A DNA stretch of 64,000 bases from Flagellimonas yonaguniensis. GTDB taxonomy: Bacteria > Bacteroidota > Bacteroidia > Flavobacteriales > Flavobacteriaceae. Of the stretch, positions 18,510-25,698 are shown one piece after another. The notes beneath the pieces were generated by a model. That model saw only the letters and a program-made list of their open reading frames with translations. It was not told where the DNA came from and searched no databases. Location: assembly GCF_029193885.1 (NCBI RefSeq), contig NZ_JARFVB010000010.1:62001-126000 (forward strand). Reading direction: 5' to 3'. The position numbers and the translations under genes are program-made. Numbering within the stretch: the first letter of the stretch is position 1; each line of letters starts with the position of its first letter.

Positions 18510-19133
18510 ATGATGGCAGAGCTGATTAAACTTTATGAAGAAAACCCCAATCCAAAGCAGGTGGAAAAAGTCGTGAACGTGCTTAGGAAAGGAGGTCTTG
18601 TGATATACCCTACGGATACGGTTTATGGGCTTGGTTGTGATATTACCAATTCCAAGGCTTTGCAGCGCATTGCAAGAATTAAAGGGGTAAAGTTGGACAA
18701 GGCCAATTGGTCCTTTATTTGTGCTGATTTGAGCAACCTGTCGGATTATGTCCGGCAGATAGACAGTACAACATTTAAAATATTAAAGCGTACGCTTCCC
18801 GGACCTTATACGTTCATACTCCCAGGGAACAATAATCTTCCCAAAGATTTCAAGAAAAAGAAGACCGTGGGTATCCGTGTGCCCGATAATGGGATTGCCC
18901 GGGCCTTGGTGGCAGGGTTGGGACATCCCATAGTTTCCACGTCCATTCGGGATGAAGACGATATTTTGGAATATACCACCGATCCGGAACTCATTTATGA
19001 GAAATGGCAGAACTTGGTGGATATTGTGATTGATGGCGGTTATGGCGATAATGTTGCTTCGACGGTCATAGACTTGTCGGGAGATGAACCTGAGCTTATA
19101 CGTGAGGGCAAGGGAAGTCTTGAAATTTATTGA
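18510..19133 (+). CDS. Sua5/YciO/YrdC family protein, YciO type
   Basis: A 207-residue YrdC-fold protein. Either ATG at 18510 or 18513 may be used. YPTDTVYGLGCDI and GPYTFILPG are family signatures. True threonylcarbamoyl-AMP synthases (TsaC/Sua5) carry KxR and SxN motifs; here the corresponding sites read IKGVKLDK and STSIRDE, as in E. coli YciO. The C-terminus (DLVIDGGYGD, ASTVIDL, LIREGKG) also follows YciO. It may bind ATP and RNA or make TC-AMP weakly, but the main t6A synthase is likely encoded elsewhere. It converges with the OmpA gene over a shared terminator. Confidence 0.9.
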   Translation: MMAELIKLYEENPNPKQVEKVVNVLRKGGLVIYPTDTVYGLGCDITNSKALQRIARIKGVKLDKANWSFICADLSNLSDYVRQIDSTTFKILKRTLPGPYTFILPGNNNLPKDFKKKKTVGIRVPDNGIARALVAGLGHPIVSTSIRDEDDILEYTTDPELIYEKWQNLVDIVIDGGYGDNVASTVIDLSGDEPELIREGKGSLEIY

Positions 19134-19138
19134 ATAAA

Positions 19139-19164
19139 AAAAGCGGCCAATTTGGCCGCTTTTC
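19139..19164. terminator. Bidirectional rho-independent terminator
   Basis: Stem AAGCGGCC/GGCCGCTT around the short loop AATTT, with A-run before and T-run after, sits between convergent genes ending at 19133 (+) and 19189 (-). It can serve both. Confidence 0.85.
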
Positions 19165-19188
19165 TATTTCTAAGCTAAAGCTCATTTC

Positions 19189-20061
19189 TTATTTGCCTGT
19201 ACCTCCGATGGCAGGATCTTTCATTCCTTCTTCAATCATGTTGTAGAACTGATCGATTTTTGGAAGTACAACGATTCTTGTTCTTCTGTTCTTGGCTCTG
19301 TTTGCTGAAGTATCATTGTCCACAAGTGGTATGTAGTAGCTACGACCAGCAGCAGTCATTCTAGCAGGGTCTACGCCAAAATCGTTCTGAAGGATTCGAA
19401 CAACGGAAGTTGCTCTCTTCACACTCAAGTCCCAGTTGTCTGCAAGTTCTGAAGTTTTGATTGGCACATTATCCGTGTGGCCTTCGACCATAAATTCAAA
19501 ATCAGGTTTGTTGTTCACTACTTTGGCTACTTTACCAAGTACTTCTTTTGCAGCACTGGTTACGTTGTAGCTTCCGCTTCTAAACAACAATTTATCAGAA
19601 ATGGATACGAATACAACACCTTTTTCAACACTGATTTCGATGTCATCGTCATCCAAGTTGCCCAACACCCCTTTTAGGCTCTGTACCAAAGCAAGGTTTA
19701 CAGAATCCCTACGTGTTACGGCATTTTGGAGTTTTCTAATGGTAAGGTCTTTTTCTTGAAGACTCTCAAGGGATTTCTCAAGGTTTTCCGCACCTTTTGT
19801 GGTAAGCGTTGTCAAGTTGCCCATGTTGTTGATGAGCTCTTGGTTGTTTGCTTTTAGGAATGCGTTTTGATCTTCAAGGGTTTTCAATCTAGAGCTTGCA
19901 GTTGCTTTTTCTTCCAAACAGTCGTTCAATTTAACGGTTGCTGAGTTCAAAAGGTCTTGTGCTTCTTTGTGCTTGGCTTCCAAATCGGCATATTTCTTTT
20001 GCGATACGCAAGAAGATAAAAGCACTGTCATCGCCAATGTTCCTAGAAAAATTTTTTTCAT
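19189..20061 (-). CDS. OmpA family peptidoglycan-binding lipoprotein
   Basis: A 290-residue lipoprotein with lipobox LLSSCVSQ and a long coiled coil (residues 22-115), followed by an OmpA C-terminal domain: GVVFVSISDKLLFRSGSYNV, VEGHTDNVPIK, WDLSVKRATSVVRIL, and NRAKNRRTRIVVLP. The Asp and Arg that grip diaminopimelate are present, so it should tether the outer membrane to peptidoglycan. The coiled-coil/OmpA arrangement is the same as in the degenerate paralogue at 10288-11061. Complete. Confidence 0.93.
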   Translation of the reverse strand: MKKIFLGTLAMTVLLSSCVSQKKYADLEAKHKEAQDLLNSATVKLNDCLEEKATASSRLKTLEDQNAFLKANNQELINNMGNLTTLTTKGAENLEKSLESLQEKDLTIRKLQNAVTRRDSVNLALVQSLKGVLGNLDDDDIEISVEKGVVFVSISDKLLFRSGSYNVTSAAKEVLGKVAKVVNNKPDFEFMVEGHTDNVPIKTSELADNWDLSVKRATSVVRILQNDFGVDPARMTAAGRSYYIPLVDNDTSANRAKNRRTRIVVLPKIDQFYNMIEEGMKDPAIGGTGK

Positions 20062-20158
20062 AGTTCAGAGTATAATTTAAGGATTGTTAGATATTTCAAA
20101 AGTTAAAGAAACTACACCAAAATTAGAGAAAAAGCAAAGCCTCCATATTTTGGTATCG

Positions 20159-21160
20159 TTAATCTTTTACTAAAATGTTAAAATTCTCTACTTGATGTAC
20201 GAAATAAGACCATACAATGGATGTCGCAATATGGTACTTTAATATAAAATTAGCTTTTTCACGCTTTCTATACATTTTTATAAAGTTAGCATAAAAACTC
20301 AAATGGGCCTTGAGTATGGCAAAACAGTGATCGAATTTTAATTGGAACACGAAACGTAAGGCTGCAATGCCATCCAAGAGCAAACGTGCAATTATGATGG
20401 GAAACGCTTTTCTTCTGGGAAGATTTTTTGTGATGGAGTAGAGGGAGTTCCTGAAATTGAGAAAGGTCTTCTTCGGATTCATATTGGATAACGTACTTCC
20501 TCCTAAGTGATAAACCTCACTTGTGCCTACATAGTACACTTTATGACCAGCATTTTTGGCACGCCAACAAAGGTCAATCTCTTCTTGATGGGCAAAATAA
20601 TCTTCATCAAAACCTTCCACTTCCTTAAAAACGTCACTTTTGATGAACATACAGGCACCTGTGGCCCAGAACACTTCCCTTGTGTCGTTGTATTGCCCTT
20701 CATCCTTTTCGATGGTCTGAAAAATACGCCCTCGGCAAAATGGATACCCGAACATATCCAAAAAACCTCCTGCGGCCCCAGCATACTCAAAATGGTCTTT
20801 TTTGTTCAAGTCCAATATTTTGGGCTGGATAATGGATGCATCAGGAAGGGATTGAAAGGCATTTCTTATGGGGTCCAACCAATTTGGTGTAACCTCTACA
20901 TCTGAATTAAGGAGACAGAAGATATCGGCCTCAATATGTTCAAGGCCATCATTGTAGCCTTTGGCAAAACCACCGTTGGTACTGTTTTGGACAATTCCGA
21001 CCTTTGGATAGTGCTGTTTTAAAAAATCAACCGACCCATCGGTGCTGGCGTTGTCCACCACATAAATATCGGCGTCTTTGGAATAGTCCATGACCGAAGG
21101 CAGGAACCTTTCGAGCAAGGCTTCCCCATTCCAATTGAGTATGACTACGGCGATTTTCAA
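20159..21160 (-). CDS. Family 2 glycosyltransferase
   Basis: A 333-residue GT-A glycosyltransferase. The nucleotide-sugar site starts at MKIAVVILNWNG, with YVVDNASTDGS, a DxD-like CLLNSDVEV, and the acceptor/catalytic region GFDEDYFAHQEEIDLCWRAKNAG, as in rhamnosyltransferase-like GT2 enzymes. The C-terminus has hydrophobic and basic helices likely to rest on the membrane. The start codon is TTG at 21160; a stop at 21173-21175 rules out a longer start. Probably adds sugars to a surface polysaccharide or lipid. No polysaccharide cluster surrounds it. Confidence 0.92.
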   Translation of the reverse strand: MKIAVVILNWNGEALLERFLPSVMDYSKDADIYVVDNASTDGSVDFLKQHYPKVGIVQNSTNGGFAKGYNDGLEHIEADIFCLLNSDVEVTPNWLDPIRNAFQSLPDASIIQPKILDLNKKDHFEYAGAAGGFLDMFGYPFCRGRIFQTIEKDEGQYNDTREVFWATGACMFIKSDVFKEVEGFDEDYFAHQEEIDLCWRAKNAGHKVYYVGTSEVYHLGGSTLSNMNPKKTFLNFRNSLYSITKNLPRRKAFPIIIARLLLDGIAALRFVFQLKFDHCFAILKAHLSFYANFIKMYRKREKANFILKYHIATSIVWSYFVHQVENFNILVKD

Positions 21161-21172
21161 AACGGAGGCAAA

Positions 21173-21619
21173 TTAACGGCTAAAATCAGGAATATCCTTC
21201 AAAAAGGTATATTTTTCATTTTTGTGATCCATTTCACAGTAGTAATGTTCCAAGCCATTGGTCACCATTAAATACTCGGCCTTTAGCTCATAGTTGTACC
21301 TTGCGATCTGATCAAAGGTATCTTGTGTGATCTTTACTTCTGGAGCCTTGCACTCGATCAATAGAAAGATGGAGCCATCAGGATTGAATACAACCACATC
21401 GTATCGTTTCTTTAGGTTGTTGACCGTGAGCTGTTTTTCAACGTTGATTAAGCTCTTTGGATAATTTTTCGTGAACACTAAATAGCGAAGTACGTGTTGA
21501 CGCACCCATTCTTCGGGTTGGAGCACTACAAATTTTTTACGTAGCCCATCAAAAATGTACTGCCTATTTTGGCTATTTTTGATTCGAAACGAATAAGGCG
21601 GAAAGTTCAAATCTTGCAT
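21173..21619 (-). CDS. Solitary HsdR-N-like nuclease-fold protein
   Basis: A 148-residue protein matching the N-terminal nuclease domain of type I restriction subunit R (HSDR_N_2 type): EEWVRQHVLRYL, then the PD-(D/E)xK core RYDVVVFNPDG and LLIECKAPEV. The helicase and other HsdR domains, and any HsdM/HsdS, are absent. Solo copies next to holA are common in Bacteroidota, so it is probably a housekeeping nuclease of unknown role and not a restriction system. It lies 12 bases upstream of the glycosyltransferase gene and is divergent from holA. Confidence 0.88.
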   Translation of the reverse strand: MQDLNFPPYSFRIKNSQNRQYIFDGLRKKFVVLQPEEWVRQHVLRYLVFTKNYPKSLINVEKQLTVNNLKKRYDVVVFNPDGSIFLLIECKAPEVKITQDTFDQIARYNYELKAEYLMVTNGLEHYYCEMDHKNEKYTFLKDIPDFSR

Positions 21620-21645
21620 TCTACAAATCTGGTGATATAAATTGA

Positions 21646-22647
21646 ATGGACAAAGTAAAAGAGATCGTAGCGGAAATCAATAAGGGAAATCCAAAACCTA
21701 TCTATTTTTTGATGGGGGAGGAGCCTTATTACATTGACCGTATTTCCCAATATATTGCAGAAAACGTTCTTACGGAGGATGAAAAGGGGTTCAACCAGAT
21801 GGTATTGTACGGTAAGGAGACCTCTGTGGATGAAGTGGTTGCCAACGCAAAGCGGTTCCCCATGATGGCCCAGTACCAAGTGGTGATCGTAAAAGAGGCG
21901 CAACACCTTTCCCGGACCATAGAAAATCTTGTTGCCTACGCGGAAAACCCGCAACCGACCACAATTTTGGTGCTTTGCTATAAGTACAAAAAACTGGATA
22001 AGCGTAAAAAGCTCTACAAAACCATTACAAAGAGCGGAGAGCTTTTTGAGAGTAAAAAGCTGTACGAAAATCAGGTGGCAGATTGGGTACGAAGAACCTT
22101 GGCCAGTAAAAAGTATAAGATTTCCCCCAAGTCCTGTGTAATGCTGGTTGAATTTTTGGGAACCGATTTGAGCAAAATCAGTAATGAACTGGACAAACTC
22201 ACTTTGATTGTGCCTTCGACCACTGAAATCACTCCCGAACTGATCGAAGAGCACATCGGTATCAGTAAGGATTTCAACAATTTTGAGTTGAAAAAGGCAA
22301 TTGGGGAACGCAATGTGAAAAAGGCTTCACGAATCATCGATTATTTTGCCCAAAATCCAAAGGATAATCCGTTTGTGGTAACGGTTACTTTATTGAACAC
22401 TTTCTTCACACAACTGTTGCAATATCATGGGCTCAATGACCATTCTCCAGGCAATGTGGCCAAAGTGTTGGGTGTAAATCCGTACTTTGTGAACGAGTAT
22501 GTGGTAGCTGCAAAAAACTACCCCATGAAAAGGGTCAGCGGGGTTATTTCCAGTCTAAGAACATTGGATTTAAAGAGCAAAGGGGTGGGCGCCAACAATA
22601 TGGCCCAAGCCGATTTGCTGAAAGAACTCCTTACCGAAATAATATAG
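21646..22647 (+). CDS. holA: DNA polymerase III subunit delta
   Basis: A 333-residue clamp-loader delta subunit. Typical stretches are YFLMGEEPYYIDRISQYI, RFPMMAQYQVVIVKEAQHL, the helical collar NFELKKAIGERNVKKASRIIDYFAQNP and VLGVNPYFVNEYVVAAKNYP. It opens the beta clamp within the clamp-loader complex during replication. It lacks Walker motifs, as expected for delta. Its stop lies two bases from the convergent DoxX gene stop. Confidence 0.95.
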   Translation: MDKVKEIVAEINKGNPKPIYFLMGEEPYYIDRISQYIAENVLTEDEKGFNQMVLYGKETSVDEVVANAKRFPMMAQYQVVIVKEAQHLSRTIENLVAYAENPQPTTILVLCYKYKKLDKRKKLYKTITKSGELFESKKLYENQVADWVRRTLASKKYKISPKSCVMLVEFLGTDLSKISNELDKLTLIVPSTTEITPELIEEHIGISKDFNNFELKKAIGERNVKKASRIIDYFAQNPKDNPFVVTVTLLNTFFTQLLQYHGLNDHSPGNVAKVLGVNPYFVNEYVVAAKNYPMKRVSGVISSLRTLDLKSKGVGANNMAQADLLKELLTEII

Positions 22648-22649
22648 GA

Positions 22650-23030
22650 TTATTTTCGGTCCACGCTATATTTGCCGGGTCCCAATAGCATAATGACCAC
22701 AAATACAACCAAGTAAAGAAGTGCTTTTTCTTTGTTACCTCCAAAGGAGTCAGCACCGTGGATGATGAAACCAGCGACAAACATGGTAATAGCGGTGGGT
22801 ATAGCGGCCCAACGTGTTTTAAAACCAATGATCATCAAAAGAGGGCAAACAAATTCAGCTACAACGGCCAAAAACAGTGATGGAGCTTGGCCAATACCAA
22901 AAGGGTTGGCAAATTCCGTGTTACCGTTGATCAGGTTCATAAGCTTTGGGTAACCATGGGTCAGCATAAAAGCAGAAGGTACGATTCTTAATATGGCAAG
23001 ACCTAGGTTGATTAAAGTGTTGTTTCTCAT
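22650..23030 (-). CDS. DoxX family membrane protein
   Basis: A 126-residue four-helix membrane protein: LGLAILRIVPSAFMLTHGYPKL, LFLAVVAEFVCPLLMIIGF, AIPTAITMFVAGFIIHG, LLYLVVFVVIMLLG. Family members are quinone-associated membrane oxidoreductases or accessory subunits. The residues LRIxxxxMxxHGxPK in helix 1 are typical of DoxX. It sits alone between convergent holA and the E1 dehydrogenase gene upstream. Confidence 0.92.
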   Translation of the reverse strand: MRNNTLINLGLAILRIVPSAFMLTHGYPKLMNLINGNTEFANPFGIGQAPSLFLAVVAEFVCPLLMIIGFKTRWAAIPTAITMFVAGFIIHGADSFGGNKEKALLYLVVFVVIMLLGPGKYSVDRK

Positions 23031-23129
23031 GTGGGGATTTTTTTAATCCACGTGAAAATATAAATTCTGTTTTAGAAAACGTAACAATAATTGACGAAAA
23101 GTGGTTTTGAATTGACCTATACCAAAAAT

Positions 23130-25541
23130 CTACCTAAGTACAGGATAGGATTTTGGGTCGGATTCGTGCATGATCTGGTACACTTTCTCAAATATGTCCT
23201 CTGCATTGGGTTTGGAAAAATAATCCCCATCAGAAGCATAAGCTGGGCGGTGTGCCTTGGCGGACAACGTTTGAGGGGCACTGTCCAAGTGGCGGTAACC
23301 ACCTTGTTTTTCAACCACTTCTTGTAACAAATAAGCAGAACAGCCTCCAGGAACATCTTCATCGATTACCAAGAATCTATTGGTTTTTTGCAGACTTTTC
23401 ACCACATCGTGGCCCAAGTCAAATGGAAGCAATGATTGTGCATCGATTACTTCGGCATCTATACCTACTTCCAAAAGTTCATTGGCCACTTTTTCAACGA
23501 TTCTCAATGTAGAACCATAGGATAGCAGTGTAATATCTGTTCCTTCTTTAAGGGTCTCCACTTTTCCAATGGGTGTGCAAAAATCTCCTAGGTTGGAAGG
23601 CTTCCTTTCTTTTAGGCGATATCCGTTTAAGCTTTCGATGATCAGGGCAGGTTCGTCACTTTTCATGAGCGTATTGTAGAAGCCCGCGGCCTGAGTCATG
23701 TTTCTAGGGACCAGGATGTACATACCCCGTAATAAATGAATCAATCCGCCCATAGGTGATCCTGAGTGCCAGATACCTTCCAATCGATGTCCTCTTGTAC
23801 GAACGATCAATGGAGCTTTTTGCTTTCCAACGGTTCGGTACATCAAGGAGGCCAAATCATCACTCAGGGTTTGAATGGCGTAAAGAATGTAATCCAAATA
23901 CTGTATTTCGGCAATGGGGCGCAACCCGCGTAGTGCCATCCCGATTCCTTGGCCGATTATGGAGGTTTCCCGGATTCCTGTGTCGGCAACCCTGAGTTTA
24001 CCATATTTCTTTTGAAGACCTTCCAGCCCTTGGTTTACATCTCCAATGTTTCCGGTGTCCTCCCCAAAAACCAAAGCCTCTGGATACATACTGAACAATT
24101 TATCAAAGTTGTCCCTTAAAATGATTCTGCCATCCACTTCTTCGGCATTATCGGAATAAGAGGGTGTTACTTGTTCCACTGTTGTGGCCTTGTTGTCCAG
24201 TTCATTATAGAGATGGGAGCTGTATTGTGGTTCGTTGGTCGCCAAAAAATCATCCACCCATTGTTGAAGCTGTTTTTTCTCTGGTGTGGATTCTTCCAAA
24301 AGATACCGAAGCGCTTGTCTGGATTTGGAGGCCAAATCTTTTTTCAAGGGTTCTTCGATGGCGATCAAATCGTTTTTCAATTTGGTGATAAAAGCTCGAT
24401 TTGGACTTTGGCTCGCAACTTTTTCGAGCAATTGAACCAATTCCTTTTTTGCTATCAGCTGTGGCTTTAAAAACTCGGACCAAGCATCTTTTTTGGCTGC
24501 CCGGACTTTGTGTTTTATGTCACGCTCCATTTTTTTCAGGTCTTCTTCGGTACTGATGCCATTTTCTAGAATCCATTCCCTGAAACGTTTGTTGCAATCA
24601 TTTTCCTTTTCCCACTGTAACCGCTCGGAAGACTTATACCTTTCGTGTGACCCAGAAGTGGAGTGGCCTTGTGGCTGTGTAAGTTCCGTTACATGGATCA
24701 ATACGGGCACATGGTTTTCACGGGCGATGTCCGAAGCGTTCTCGAATGCATGGATCAATGCGGTGTAATCCCATCCCTTGACTTTTAAAATCTCGAAGCC
24801 CTTTCCGTCATCATCACGTTGGAACCCACTGAGTGCTTCTGAAATATTTCCTTTGGTCGTGTGGTATTCGGATGGTACGGAAATCCCGTATTCATCATCC
24901 CAAACACTGATGACCATGGGCACTTGCATTACACCGGCGGCATTAAGTGTCTCAAAGAAGTGTCCTTCACTGGTGCTGGCGTTACCGATGGTTCCCCAAG
25001 CAACTTCGTTTCCGTTTTCGGAAAAATTGGTTTGATCAATACCATCAACATGTCTGTATATTTTGGAAGCTTGGGCCAAGCCAAGCAAACGGGGCATTTG
25101 ACCTGCTGTACAGGAAATATCCGCGCTACTGTTCTTTTGCTCCGTTAGGTTCTTCCATGTTCCATCTTCGTTCAAACTGTGTGTCACGAAGTGGCCACCC
25201 ATTTGCCTACCGGCACTCATGGGCTCTTTTTCTAAATCCGTTGTGGCGTATAGCCCGTGGAAAAATGCTTTGGGGCTCAAATATCCCAAGGCCATCATAA
25301 AGGTTTGATCACGATAATAACCACTTCGGAAATCGCCATCTTGAAAAGCTCTTGCCATGGCCAATTGGGGAAGTTCCTTTCCATCGCCGAAGATTCCAAA
25401 TTTGGCTTTTCCGGAAAGTACTTCACGACGTCCCATCAAGCTGCATTCCCTACTAGTGACGGCAGTCCCATAATCTTGTAGGATTTGAGATTTAAAATCA
25501 TCAAAAGAAATATCGTTGCTTGTACTAGGGTTAGGTTTCAT
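23130..25541 (-). CDS. Fused 2-oxoacid dehydrogenase E1 (alpha-beta), thiamine dependent
   Basis: An 803-residue protein with an E1-alpha half (about 1-400) and an E1-beta half (about 450-800) in one chain. Alpha: RQMGGHF, GTIGNASTSEGHFFETLNAAG, a thiamine diphosphate motif like the usual GDGxTSEG...N. Beta: VFGEDTGNIGDVNQGLEGLQKKYG, DTGIRETSIIGQGIGMALRG, YLLQEVVEKQGG. It decarboxylates branched-chain 2-oxoacids (or a related substrate) and passes the acyl group to E2. Neither E2 nor E3 is nearby, so they must be encoded elsewhere. Fused E1 of this type is common in Bacteroidota; the exact substrate is inferred. Confidence 0.93.
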   Translation of the reverse strand: MKPNPSTSNDISFDDFKSQILQDYGTAVTSRECSLMGRREVLSGKAKFGIFGDGKELPQLAMARAFQDGDFRSGYYRDQTFMMALGYLSPKAFFHGLYATTDLEKEPMSAGRQMGGHFVTHSLNEDGTWKNLTEQKNSSADISCTAGQMPRLLGLAQASKIYRHVDGIDQTNFSENGNEVAWGTIGNASTSEGHFFETLNAAGVMQVPMVISVWDDEYGISVPSEYHTTKGNISEALSGFQRDDDGKGFEILKVKGWDYTALIHAFENASDIARENHVPVLIHVTELTQPQGHSTSGSHERYKSSERLQWEKENDCNKRFREWILENGISTEEDLKKMERDIKHKVRAAKKDAWSEFLKPQLIAKKELVQLLEKVASQSPNRAFITKLKNDLIAIEEPLKKDLASKSRQALRYLLEESTPEKKQLQQWVDDFLATNEPQYSSHLYNELDNKATTVEQVTPSYSDNAEEVDGRIILRDNFDKLFSMYPEALVFGEDTGNIGDVNQGLEGLQKKYGKLRVADTGIRETSIIGQGIGMALRGLRPIAEIQYLDYILYAIQTLSDDLASLMYRTVGKQKAPLIVRTRGHRLEGIWHSGSPMGGLIHLLRGMYILVPRNMTQAAGFYNTLMKSDEPALIIESLNGYRLKERKPSNLGDFCTPIGKVETLKEGTDITLLSYGSTLRIVEKVANELLEVGIDAEVIDAQSLLPFDLGHDVVKSLQKTNRFLVIDEDVPGGCSAYLLQEVVEKQGGYRHLDSAPQTLSAKAHRPAYASDGDYFSKPNAEDIFEKVYQIMHESDPKSYPVLR

Positions 25542-25698
25542 AGATCGTTCAAGATTTCTGCGAAATTACTAAAAAACCATCAAAATTGCAATACTGAATC
25601 CTGTTAATGAATTGAAATAAATTTAAAATTAAACCTAAAAAAATGAAAATATTTTAATAAAAATACATTTTAAAAGCTATTGATTGTCAAATTAACAA

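Noticed and set aside
21173-21619. Part of a type I restriction system
   Set aside because: No HsdM, HsdS or helicase part; a solo copy next to holA is common in this phylum.
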